Source of the DNA: Accumulibacter sp.
GTDB lineage: Bacteria; Pseudomonadota; Gammaproteobacteria; Burkholderiales; Rhodocyclaceae
Direction of reading: 5' to 3'
Length of the DNA: 31,244 nt
Assembly: GCA_031264825.1 (NCBI GenBank)
Contig: JAISDL010000013.1
Span: 1-31,244 of the forward strand
How positions within the stretch are numbered: position 1 is the first letter of the stretch; each line of letters opens with the position of its first letter. Positions 15,006 through 23,100 of this stretch are shown here, one piece after another. The position numbers and the translations under genes were made by a program. The notes beneath the pieces are model-generated. The model saw nothing but the letters and a program-made list of their open reading frames with translations. It did not search any database and was not told the origin of the DNA.

Positions 15006-16238
15006 TCAGTCCTCTCTTTCCTGAAGGTCGATCGAATAGTCGACGACGCGCCAGATGCCGTCTTCGTCCTGGCGCGCGGTGATTCTCTCGACGAGGTCCT
15101 CGCGGTTCTCGAAACGGCTCACGAATTCGAGAAGCATGTATTCGCCTCGCGGCAGGCCGTCGAGCGCGCGCGTCGGCAAGTTCCGCGACGTTTTCCGCGC
15201 GATCGCCTTTCCGAGGCCGGCGCGCGATTTCGTCAAGGCCTCGTCCCAGGCTTCGCGCGTTTTCGTCCGCTTTGCGAGCGCGGACGCGGCATCCCAAGCA
15301 GCCGCAAGTTCGCCGTCGTCGAGCGTCGAGAGCCATTTTTCAGCCGACTCGAACGCGGCCTGTCTTTTCAGGCTGCCTTTCGTTACGTAGGGTTCCGCGC
15401 CGGGGAGCAGGAATCCGTTCTGCTTGCCGAGCGCTTCGATCACGGCGCCGTACGCGGCCTTGCCGATCAATTCGCCGATCCGGCTGTGCCCGCCGGTATA
15501 GGTGACGCGCGGGCCGCTCACTCCCGAAACGACGATGACGTTGTCGGTCCCGGTTCCGGTCGCCTGCGCGGACTTCGTGGTGCTGCTGGGAACCTTCAGG
15601 TCTTCGAGCGCGGCGGTCTTCGCTTCGGTGACGGTGATGATCGCGCGCGCGATCGCGCCGTCGGAAAGGCGCGCGTTCGTCAAGAGGAGGATGTTGATCG
15701 TTCCGTGCGACGTTTCGATGTGCGTCCCCTCGTCGAGGCCGGTGCGGAGCGCGTTCGTTTCCGCGCCGCCGGTGACGAGCGCGGTGACGGTGAAGGGACC
15801 GTATTCCTTCGTCACGACCGCGAGGTTTTCCATGTCTGCCGACGTCCCCATCGTCGCAAGGCGGCGGCGTTGCGTCTTGAGGCTCCGGGCGATTTTTCCG
15901 TGAATCCTGTCGATATACACGTCCCACGCGCGCATGTCGCTCATGAAGTGTCGGGACAGGAGCGGGTGCATCGCGTGATTGACTGCGGCGCGCGCGACGA
16001 CGAAGCCTTCCTGCGTCGAAATCGCCCGCCGCGCTTCGGGGAAAGAGACGATGAGTGTTTTTTCCCAGAGTCCGTCGCGCTCGTTTTCGATCACTTGCGC
16101 GCTCGCGGTGAGATTCGCGGGGAGCGGGACGGCGAGGGGTACGAGGGGTTCCGCCGCGAAGAGCGCGCGGGAAACGAAATTCAGGAGGAGAAGGAACAGC
16201 GGGAACAGCGCGCGACGGGCAAACCCGAAGAGGCGCAT
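15006..16238 (-). CDS. Secreted CbiZ (adenosylcobinamide amidohydrolase) fused to DUF4019
   Basis: First gene after the cobalamin riboswitch. From the ATG at 16238 it has 410 residues: a signal peptide with a Leu-rich core (cut near residue 28, ALFA-AEP), a CbiZ domain (about 60-272) and a DUF4019 domain (about 288-408). CbiZ signatures are TALVTGGAETNALRTG (152-167), GTINI (179-183), TEAKTAALEDLKV (204-216), ATGTGTDN (226-233) and GGHSRIGELIG (249-259). DUF4019 shows WDEAL, GLGKAIARK and DGIWRVVDYSI. Known CbiZ cleaves the aminopropanol amide of cobinamide-type corrinoids to give cobyric acid in the cytoplasm, a salvage and remodelling step; here the signal peptide puts it in the periplasm. 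A longer start at 16310 is open (weak GGAAGCG site) but would give a 24-residue polar leader before the signal peptide. Confidence 0.88.
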   Translation of the reverse strand: MRLFGFARRALFPLFLLLLNFVSRALFAAEPLVPLAVPLPANLTASAQVIENERDGLWEKTLIVSFPEARRAISTQEGFVVARAAVNHAMHPLLSRHFMSDMRAWDVYIDRIHGKIARSLKTQRRRLATMGTSADMENLAVVTKEYGPFTVTALVTGGAETNALRTGLDEGTHIETSHGTINILLLTNARLSDGAIARAIITVTEAKTAALEDLKVPSSTTKSAQATGTGTDNVIVVSGVSGPRVTYTGGHSRIGELIGKAAYGAVIEALGKQNGFLLPGAEPYVTKGSLKRQAAFESAEKWLSTLDDGELAAAWDAASALAKRTKTREAWDEALTKSRAGLGKAIARKTSRNLPTRALDGLPRGEYMLLEFVSRFENREDLVERITARQDEDGIWRVVDYSIDLQERED

Positions 16239-16486
16239 GCCGCGGTCGAGCGGGGTGGGTGAAGGATCCGAACAGTTTTCAGTGGGACTTCCGTGCCGCG
16301 TCGCTTCCATCTGGAACGCTTCCGTTGTTGAGCATCGCGCTTCAATAAATCGGTGTCCACGGGAAGGGGACGGTCAGGAGGTGGAACCGAAAGCGGGTTG
16401 TCGCGGCGCGGTGCAAGGATGAACGAGAAACATCTTCTGGCGCGACGGCCGGCTAACCCCCTACCCCGAGGACACCTAAGCATTTT

Positions 16487-16682
16487 TGGGCCGGTCTTCT
16501 GGCTTGCCTTCTTCCTTCTTCGTCGCCTTCCCATGCGATGCTTTGCACAGTGGCGTTTTGACGAAGTCGTCTGGCCTACAGCAGCGGGGGGCTGCGCCGG
16601 AATGGTCTAAATGTGTGCTGACACTTCGACTTCACCGGCTTCCCGTTTCACCCCGATCCAAGGATTCAATCGGAGCACCCAA
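16487..16682 (-). promoter_or_regulatory. Cobalamin riboswitch
   Basis: On the minus strand all main conserved blocks occur in order: GGTGC (16675-16679), AACGGGAAGCCGGTGAA (16631-16647), the CGCAGCCCCCCGCTGCTGTA segment with its following GG (16575-16596), GCCACTG (16548-16554), GGGAAGGCG near 16524-16532, and the B12 box AAGCCAGAAGACCGGCC (16489-16505). The order and spacing match the adenosylcobalamin-type aptamer. Bound cobalamin normally lowers expression of the gene below. CCGGC of the box can pair with GCCGG about 40 bases further on (in the 16440s), a possible switch helix. The leader from the aptamer to the CbiZ start is about 250 bases; no clear terminator was seen in it, so translational control is as likely as termination. 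Confidence 0.93.
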
Positions 16683-16694
16683 AAACTGATACAG

Positions 16695-16700
16695 ATTCTA
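16695..16700 (-). promoter_or_regulatory. Candidate -10 element of the riboswitch operon
   Basis: TAGAAT (5 of 6 to consensus) lies about 13-18 bases before the first aptamer bases, so a transcript would begin close to the riboswitch 5' end. No good -35 stands 16-18 bases upstream; an A8 tract lies between and may help. The mosaic repeats begin just upstream at 16728. Confidence 0.35.
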
Positions 16701-16727
16701 ACACCTTTTTTTTGAAATGGGCTGTAT

Positions 16728-17042
16728 CAGGGATCAGGAATCAGATGTCAGGAATCAGAAAACAAGAACCGCGAAACACGCGAAAATCGCGAAAATTTAT
16801 ACAAACACTTCACCTTTCGCGTCTTTCGCGGTTGAAATCGGTTTTCTTCTGTCTCCCGTCTCCTGATTCCTGATGCGCCTGCGGAATCGTTGGGGTTCGC
16901 TACGCTCACCACCAACCTATACCGCCGATTGGGCACGGCACGCCCGCCGTGCCCCTACAAAGACTTTCGCGTCTTTCGCGCCTTTCGCGGTTGAAATCGG
17001 TTTTCTTCTGTCTCCTGTCTCCCGTCTCCTGATTCCTGATTA
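16728..17042. repeat. Mosaic repeat block with heptads and TTTCGCG repeats
   Basis: In order: heptads CAGGGAT/CAGGAAT (16728-16757); the inverted pair AACCGCGAAA (from 16766) and TTTCGCGTCTTTCGCGGTT (16814-16833); heptads in opposite orientation (16849-16874); a GTTGGGG..CCAACC element (from 16889); the palindrome GGGCACGGCAC..GCCGTGCCC (16931-16954); 9-base-period TTTCGCG repeats (about 16965-16992); and heptads (17008-17040). The phrase CGCGGTTGAAATCGGTTTTC recurs at 16828-16847, 16986-17005 and about 18121-18140. No gene is supported between the riboswitch and 17127. Confidence 0.85.
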
Positions 17043-17126
17043 TGCGACCTCGGGATGGGCAAATCGGAATTGAAACCCGCCGCATGGAACGATAAGATGC
17101 GACGTATTCAGTGTTCAGAGACGATC

Positions 17127-17357
17127 ATGCAACGGAAAATGACAATTACGCTTGACGAGGCGGTTTATGAAGGGCTGTATCGAATCGTGGGCAAGCGCCA
17201 GGTGAGCCGGTTCATCGAGAATTTGCTTCGCCCGCATGTAACCGATACCTCACTTGACGAGGGCTACCGAGCCATGGCCGCCGATAAACAACGTGAAATC
17301 GAAGCGATGGCGTGGTGCAATGCCCTCGCGGGAGACGTGTCCGATGCGACGTGGTGA
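17127..17357 (+). CDS. Small antitoxin (ribbon-helix-helix type) of a MazEF-like pair
   Basis: A 76-residue protein beginning MQRKMTITLDEAVYEGL, the short beta strand and helix pattern of antitoxins that dimerise and bind DNA. QVSRFIENLLRPHV and the acidic C-terminal region with a closing W match the antitoxins usually found next to MazF-type toxins. An upstream in-frame ATG at 17055 lies in or next to repeat sequence and adds no family residues, so the start at 17127 is preferred, though its ribosome site is weak. It overlaps the toxin start by 14 bases, as usual for such pairs. It would neutralise the toxin and repress the pair. Confidence 0.75.
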   Translation: MQRKMTITLDEAVYEGLYRIVGKRQVSRFIENLLRPHVTDTSLDEGYRAMAADKQREIEAMAWCNALAGDVSDATW

Positions 17358-17559
17358 GGTCTGGTGGGTCGATTTCGACCCGGCAGTCGGTAGCGAGGTG
17401 CGTAAAAGGCGCCCTGCGGTCATCGTGAGCAACGATGCGGCCAACCGGAATCTGGCGCGTGTGGTGGTAGTCCCGGTGACCAGCAACACGGCGCGATGCT
17501 ATCCGGGCGAAGCCGCCAATCAGGTATCAGGAATCAGGAGACAGGAATCAGACCAGTGA
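17344..17559 (+). pseudogene. MazF-type toxin gene truncated by a repeat
   Basis: MRRGEVWWVDFDPAVGSEV, RRPAVIVSND and VVVVPVTSNT are typical MazF endoribonuclease motifs (about the first 50 residues). MazF toxins are usually about 110 residues. Here, after YPGEAAN, the frame runs into the heptad tract at 17521 and ends after 71 residues with a tail translated from repeat sequence (VSGIRRQES). The C-terminal part, including the final strand and helix of the fold, is missing and was not found on the other side of the repeat. The toxin is therefore probably inactive, while the antitoxin remains intact. Confidence 0.8.
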
Positions 17560-17704
17560 GCGGCGGCTTCGCCGCCGGAGAAAGATCGTTGAAACACCGA
17601 TCGGTTTTCATCTGACCCCTGATAAGCCTGCGGAACGTTGGGCATCGCTTCGCTCACCCAAACCTATACCGCCGATAGGCCACGGCACGCCGCGCCCCTA
17701 CGAG
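17521..17704. repeat. Mosaic repeat unit inserted in mazF
   Basis: Heptads (17521-17552), a GCGGCGGC..GCCGCC hairpin, AGAAAGATCGTTG, the palindrome ACCGATCGGT and a short opposite heptad tract (17612-17626) make a unit of about 105 bases. It is nearly the reverse complement of 4902-5005. It is followed by a GTTGGGC..CCCAAACC element (17638-17667) and a decayed copy of the GGCACGGC palindrome (17678-17697). Confidence 0.85.
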
Positions 17705-17724
17705 AACCCGCGAAAACGGTAATT

Positions 17725-17765
17725 CCCCCCCAACTTTCCCCCTGACAAGGGGGAAATGAAGGGGG
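17725..17765. repeat. Double C/G-tract inverted repeat
   Basis: TTTCCCCC (17735-17742), TGACAA, GGGGGAAA (17749-17756) is a perfect 8-bp stem with a 6-base loop. Outer C7 (17725-17731) and G5 (17761-17765) tracts can extend it. It is not part of the heptad family. No gene is visible around it. Confidence 0.7.
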
Positions 17766-17837
17766 TTTCGGGATTTCGGCAAGCGTTGGCGCGTTTCCAA
17801 GCCTTCCAAACCCGCCCTTATCACGTCATTCATAGGC

Positions 17838-18150
17838 CTGCAGAAACGTTGGGCTTTGCTTCGCCGCAGCCCAACCTATACCGCCGCCGGAAAAGATCAA
17901 CAAAATACCGATCGGTTTTCCTCTGTCTCCTGTCTCCCGCCTCCTGTCTCCCGTCTCCTGTCTCCCGTCTCCCGTCTCCTGACTCCTGATATGCGCATGC
18001 GGAATCGTTGGGCATCGCTTCGCTCATACGTTCGCGGAACGTTGGGCATCGCTTCGCTCACCCCAACCTATGCACTGATGGGTACGGCACGCCGTACCCC
18101 TACAAAGACTTTCGCGTTTTTCGCGGTTGAAATCGGTTTTCATCCGATCC
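17838..18150. repeat. Mosaic repeat block with the longest heptad tract
   Basis: A GTTGGGC..GCCCAACC element (17848-17876), a partial core with ACCGATCGGT (17881-17922), then about ten CTGTCTC/CCGTCTC-type heptads (17923-17990), the longest tract in the window. Two further GTTGGGC elements (from 18007 and 18041) follow in direct repeat. Then come the palindrome GGGTACGGCACGCCGTACCC (18080-18099) and a TTTCGCG..GGTTGAAATCGG phrase. Open frames here are translations of repeats. Confidence 0.85.
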
Positions 18151-18213
18151 CTGAAAATGGTCGGGAAACCGAACACGGGCCTATCGGACAATGGCGGCAT
18201 CCGGTCGGTGCAG

Positions 18214-18303
18214 TCGGCCTGCGATGGTAGGCAGACACCCGATGAACCCGAATGAACCGGTTCGGCCTGCGGTGGCGCGCAGACACCCGAAACGCCCGAA
18301 GAC
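18214..18303. repeat. Two-copy tandem repeat, 48-base period
   Basis: TCGGCCTGCGATGG..GCAGACACCCGA at 18214 recurs as TCGGCCTGCGGTGG..GCAGACACCCGA at 18262, each copy about 40 bases with several differences. From there to 18420 the sequence is not obviously repeat. It holds a short open frame from 18390 (MENFGISTETRS) after a good GGAGG site that runs straight into repeats; it may be a gene remnant. Confidence 0.6.
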
Positions 18304-18429
18304 CGCGAGTTTCACGCCGGCGCGGTCCCGCAACGCAGGCCCGAAAGGACACCCTGAACATGGCGGATTGTTGTATTGGAGGAAAAGAAATGGAAAATTT
18401 TGGGATCAGTACCGAAACGCGTTCACCCC

Positions 18430-18782
18430 AAGTCCGCATAGGTTGGGGTGAGCGGAGCGATGCCCAACATCTCGCTTGCGCGAAGCGCAAGCCATTTCAG
18501 GGATCAGGTATCAGGAATCAGGAGACAGGTATCAGATCGATTAGCGGCGGCTTCGCCGCCGGAGTGACGAAACCCCACCGGGAATACCATCCCACCGTAG
18601 GGGCACGGCGTGCCGTGCCCGATCAGGGTTCAGGAATCAGACGAAAACCGGTCGGTGTTTTGTTGCTTTTCCCCGGCGGCAACGCCGCCGCTAATTTTCT
18701 GTCTCCTGTCTCCCGTCTCCTGACCCCTGATAAGCGCCTGCGGCATCGTTGGGGGCAGCAATGCTCACCATCAACCTATGCG
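18430..18782. repeat. Mosaic repeat block upstream of phosphofructokinase
   Basis: A GGTTGGGGTGAGCGGAGCG..CCCAAC element (18441-18466), heptads (18498-18536), a GGCGGCTTCGCCGCC hairpin, the perfect palindrome GGGCACGGCGTGCCGTGCCC (18601-18620), heptads (18624-18640), a diverged core with ACCGGTCGGT and GGCGGCAACGCCGCC (about 18641-18695), opposite heptads (18700-18732) and a decayed GTTGGGG element (from 18748). Two core copies stand in opposite orientations inside 250 bases. Confidence 0.85.
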
Positions 18783-18798
18783 CTCTTGCATTTTTGAT

Positions 18799-18827
18799 TT
18801 GACCGCCGCGCTCTTCGCGCGGATACT
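18799..18827 (+). promoter_or_regulatory. Candidate promoter of the phosphofructokinase gene
   Basis: TTGACC (18799-18804, 5 of 6), exactly 17 bases, then GATACT (18822-18827, 4 of 6), 34 bases before the ATG at 18862. It lies just past the end of the repeat block, so the repeats mark the upstream border of the transcription unit. Confidence 0.5.
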
Positions 18828-18861
18828 CTCACGATCCTTCCACCGAATTCAGGGAGATTCC

Positions 18862-20154
18862 ATGGAAATCACTTCTCTGGGCGAAGCGCGCTTCGACAAC
18901 CCCATGTCCTTCCACGTCGACGACGCGGCGCGGGTACGTTACAACGTCATCGTCGAACCCGGCGACACGCCGACCGACGACTTCCTCTTCGAGGTCGCGG
19001 GGCCGCGTCGGCGAATATTTTTCGACCCGCCGAAAACGCGCGCGGGGATCGTGACCTGCGGCGGCCTCTGCCCCGGCGTGAACAACGTCATTCGCGCGAT
19101 CGTCCTCGAGCTTTACCACCGCTACGGCGTCCGCGACATTTTCGGGTTCCGCAACGGTTACAGCGGTCTCGACCCGCGAGTCGGCGAAAAACCGATCCCA
19201 ATGACTCCGGGATTCGTCGAGGACATCCACAAAGACGGCGGAACGGTGCTCAACACCTCGCGCGGCCCGGTCGATATCCGCATCGCCGTCGACAACCTGA
19301 TCGCGCGGCGAATCGACATTCTTTTCACGATCGGCGGCGACGGAACGCAGCGCGGCGGCGCGAAACTCTTTCACGAGGCGCGGCGGCGCGGTTACAAGCT
19401 CGCCGTCGTCGGCATCCCGAAAACGATCGACAACGACGTCGCTTTCGTTTCGCGGACTTTCGGTTATCTGACCGCCGTCGAGGAGGTCTCGAAGGTGATC
19501 AACTGCGCGCACACCGAGGCGCACAGCGTCAGGAACGGCGTCGCCCTCGTCAAGGTCATGGGGCGCAACGCCGGGTTCATCGCGGCGGGCGCGACGATCG
19601 CAAGCCAGGACGTGAATTTCACCCTGGTGCCCGAACTTCCTTTCGTCCTCGACGGAGAAAACGGCTTCCTGAGCGCCTTGAAGCTGCGGCTCATCGACCG
19701 GGAGCACGCCGTGGTCATTGCCGCCGAAGGCGCGGGTCAGCATTTTTTCTCTACCGAAGCGCAGCGCTTCGACGCTTCGGGGAATCCGAAGCTGAACGAT
19801 GTCGGCGCTTACCTGCGCCAGCGCATCGAGGCCTACTTGAGCGAAGAAGGCCTGCCGAGCACGCTTCGCTATTTCGACCCGAGTTATCTGATCCGCAGCG
19901 TCCCCGCGAACGCCGAAGACGCGATCCTGTGCAATTTTTTCGCGCGCAACGCCGTCCATGCGGCGATGGCGGGGAAGACCGGCATCTTGATCGGACATCA
20001 GCACGATACCTTTACGCACGTTCCGATCGAGCTTCTCGAACAGCGCAAAAAACAGCTCGACATCGACAGTCCGCTCTGGCACGGCGTCGTATCCTCGACG
20101 GGTCAGAATTTCGCGTGTGAGACGGAAGCGATCCGAGCTTTTGACGAACACTGA
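18862..20154 (+). CDS. 6-phosphofructokinase (PfkA superfamily, GGDGT/PKTIDND clade)
   Basis: Phosphorylates fructose 6-phosphate to the 1,6-bisphosphate in glycolysis. The 430-residue protein is longer than the roughly 320-residue E. coli PfkA because of an N-terminal extension (about 60 residues), as in the long clade with trypanosome and spirochaete enzymes. Motifs: TCGGLCPGVNNVIR (65-78), IGGDGTQRGG (157-166), GIPKTIDNDV (184-193) and MGRNAGF (233-239). Gly in GGDGT is the ATP-type residue, whereas Lys in PKTIDND is the pyrophosphate-type residue; members with this mix include ATP users, so ATP is my guess. The start at 18862 follows AGGGAG; the longer frame from 18778 begins in a repeat. 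The DUF2339 gene follows after 36 bases and may be co-transcribed. Confidence 0.92.
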   Translation: MEITSLGEARFDNPMSFHVDDAARVRYNVIVEPGDTPTDDFLFEVAGPRRRIFFDPPKTRAGIVTCGGLCPGVNNVIRAIVLELYHRYGVRDIFGFRNGYSGLDPRVGEKPIPMTPGFVEDIHKDGGTVLNTSRGPVDIRIAVDNLIARRIDILFTIGGDGTQRGGAKLFHEARRRGYKLAVVGIPKTIDNDVAFVSRTFGYLTAVEEVSKVINCAHTEAHSVRNGVALVKVMGRNAGFIAAGATIASQDVNFTLVPELPFVLDGENGFLSALKLRLIDREHAVVIAAEGAGQHFFSTEAQRFDASGNPKLNDVGAYLRQRIEAYLSEEGLPSTLRYFDPSYLIRSVPANAEDAILCNFFARNAVHAAMAGKTGILIGHQHDTFTHVPIELLEQRKKQLDIDSPLWHGVVSSTGQNFACETEAIRAFDEH

Positions 20155-20190
20155 ATATCGTCTGCGGTCGATCCAGAAGCGGAGCTATAA

Positions 20191-23100
20191 ATGGCACTCA
20201 TGACCTTGTTGCTCGCGGCGGGGCTTGCGGTTCTCTGGAATCGTGTTTCGGCGCTGCAAAAAGATAACCAGAAGATACGCGACGCCCTGCGCTCGCTCTC
20301 GCGTGACGTCGCGTCTCTGGAACTTTCGGTCGAAGCGAAAAAAGCACCCGCGCGCGACGCCGAAGCGCCGAGCGCCGCGCACGTCGAGACCCCGCAGCCC
20401 ACGCTGGCAAGCGCGCGTGTTTCCATCGACACGCGGACGATTCCCGCGACCGCGCCGGAAGCGCCCCGCGCGCCGCTCCCGCCGGCGGAAACTCCAGAGG
20501 CCGTCGAACCCGCGACGCTACGCGCGCAGGACGGCGAGGCGACGACGCCTCTTCCGCCTCTTCCCCTTCCGCCTGCGCCGGAACCCACGCCGACGCCCCT
20601 ACCGGAACCCGCGCCGGAATCCTTGCCCGAAGCTTCCCTATCCTTGCCTTCTCCCTCGGCGGCCGTCCTCGAGCACGCGGCGCGCTTGAGGCAAGGTGTG
20701 GCGATGCCGAAAGCCTTGCCGGATTCTTCCTCGTCTTCGCACGCGCTCTCTGCGTCCGTCCGCGCGCGCGCGGCGCGCCTCCGGGAAGGCGCGGCGATGC
20801 CGGACGCCTGGCTCGACTTCGCGGGGAATATTTTCGCCGCGGCGAAAAACTTTCTGTTCGGCGGGAATACCGTCCTGCACGCCGGTGTGCTGCTCCTCTT
20901 CATCGGCCTCGCGTTCCTGCTGCGCTACGTTTCCGAGCGTGTCTCGATTCCGGTCGAATTCCGCTATATCGGCGTGGCGGCGACCGCGCTGGCCCTGTTG
21001 GCGCTCGGCTGGCTCGTACGCCGGAAGAACGCCGCTTACGGCTTGACGCTGCAAGGCACGGGAATCGCCGTCCTGTATTTGACGTGCTTTGCCGCGATGC
21101 ACCTGCATCGTCTGCTGCCGCCGTCGGTGGTATTCGTCCTGCTCGTGGCGCTGACCGCCGCCGCGACGGTGCTCGCGGTCGTGCAGGACGCCGTCGTCCT
21201 GGCGAGCGCCGCCGCGTTCGGCGGCTTCGCCACGCCGATCCTGGCGTCGACCGGCAGCGGCGACCACGTGGCGCTCTTCAGTTATTTCGCGCTGCTTTCC
21301 ACGGGCATTTTGCTCGTCGCGTGGTTCAAGGCGTGGCGAATATTGAATCTGATCGGTTTTACCGGAACTTTCGGCATCGGCTTCGCGTGGGGAATCCAGC
21401 ATTACGCGCCCGAAAAGTTTGCGAGCGTCGAGGCTTTTCTGTCGCTCTTTTTCCTCATGTACGTCTCCATCGGCCTCTTGTTCGCGCGCCGCAAGCTACT
21501 CGAAGCGGACGGCGTCCCGGAAGAAACCGAACGGACTCCGATCCTGCGCTGGTCGGTGCGCAAGACCGATTACGTCGACGGCGTCATGATATTCGGGCCG
21601 GCGCTGGCGGGCTTCGGGCTGCAATACGCGATCGTCGATCGCTTTTATCTCGGAACGGCGTTTTCCGCGCTGGGACTCGGCCTCTTTTATCTCACGCTCG
21701 CGTTTTTCCTGCGGAGACGCAAGCGCGTGACCCTGCTGATGGAAATCTGTATCGCGCTGGGGGCGATTTTCACCTCGCTGACGCCGCCGCTCGCGTTCGG
21801 CGCGCACAGCGTTTCGTCGGCGATCTGGGCGGTCGAAGGCGCCGGCATTTACTGGCTGAGCCTCGTCCAGAAGCGAAAGCTGGCGAGGTTTTTCTCGCTC
21901 GTCCTGATCGCGTCGTCGGCGCTCGCCTACCTCAGAGATACGGAATTCGGCCGCGCCACCTTGCTGGAGAATTCGATCCTGGGCGCCGCCCTGCTCGGCG
22001 CGGCCTTGCTGTTTTGCCACCGCGCCCTGAGACGCTCGCTCGCCGCCGACGACGAGGCCGAACTCGCGGCGGATCGGGTTTGCCTCCCGGTGTTTGCCGT
22101 CGCCGGTCTGGCTTTCGTGTATCTGGTCGCCCCGCTCTCTTTCGGCTACGAATACACGGTCGTCGCGTGGGCGGTCGCGGGTCTGGCGACGACTTTCGCC
22201 AGCCATTATCTGAACTCGCGCGCTTTCCTCGCCTGCGGATTGGGGATTCAAGGGCTTGGCGGCGTATTGTTCCTGATCCAGTTGGAAGCGGGAGAAACGG
22301 GCATCATCGGTCCGGGGTCGATGTGGGCGGGAAAGGCGAACGCCCTTGGCGCGGACTGGATGGGACTCCTGTGCGCGGCGCTCATCGGCTTGATGCTGGT
22401 CGTGAGCGAGATCGTCGCGCAGGTGAGCACGATGGCGCGTCGATCGCGTCCGCTCGCGCGGCAACTGGAACTTGCCCTGCTCGCCGGATTGGTCTTCATC
22501 AATCTGGCGCCGCTCTTCGTGCTCGAATGGAACAGTATCGGAATCGCTTGGGCAATGAGCGGTCTTTTACTGCTGTGGGTCGGGTTGTGGCAACGGCGGG
22601 GACTCGTGCTTTATTTCGGCGCCGTGATCGAAGCGGTCGCGGGACTTTCCTTCCTCTACGCCCTCTCCCGTCGACTCGCGTCTTCCGGGAGTTGGGCACC
22701 CGTCGCGCTGGCGCTCGCGGCGGCCGCCGCCGCATGGTTCATGCACCGAAGTACAACGCGCCCGGCAACCGCCCGCCGTGACAACGCATTCGCGCTCGAT
22801 CCCGATCGAATCGACACACTTTCCAGCGTGCTGCTCGCGTGGGGGATGATCTGGTGGGTCTGGGCGACCGTCGATCATATCTTCGCATTTACCGACACTC
22901 TGGAAGGCGGCAGCTATTTCTCCGCCCTCCTCCGCAGCGAGCGTGAATACGCGGTGCTCTTCGCTTTGTCTCTTTTCTCCGTATTATGGACGGCACTCGC
23001 GCACGCAACGCAGTGGCGAGCCTTGGCGCTGCTCGCGTGCGGCGTGCCGCTCGCGGCGGCCACGGGGCTACTGACGACGCGCGGAGCGGGGCCCTTCGCG

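Noticed and set aside
17923..17990. CRISPR array
   Set aside because: The period is 7 bases with no unique spacers and no cas genes nearby.
16728..18782. Insertion sequence or transposon
   Set aside because: No transposase frame, no terminal inverted repeats enclosing a gene and no target duplication could be recognised.
17756..18797. Several overlapping open frames between mazF and phosphofructokinase
   Set aside because: They are translations of heptad and palindrome repeats (strings such as LLSPVSRLLTPD). The one from 18390 has a good ribosome site but soon enters repeats, so at most it is a remnant.
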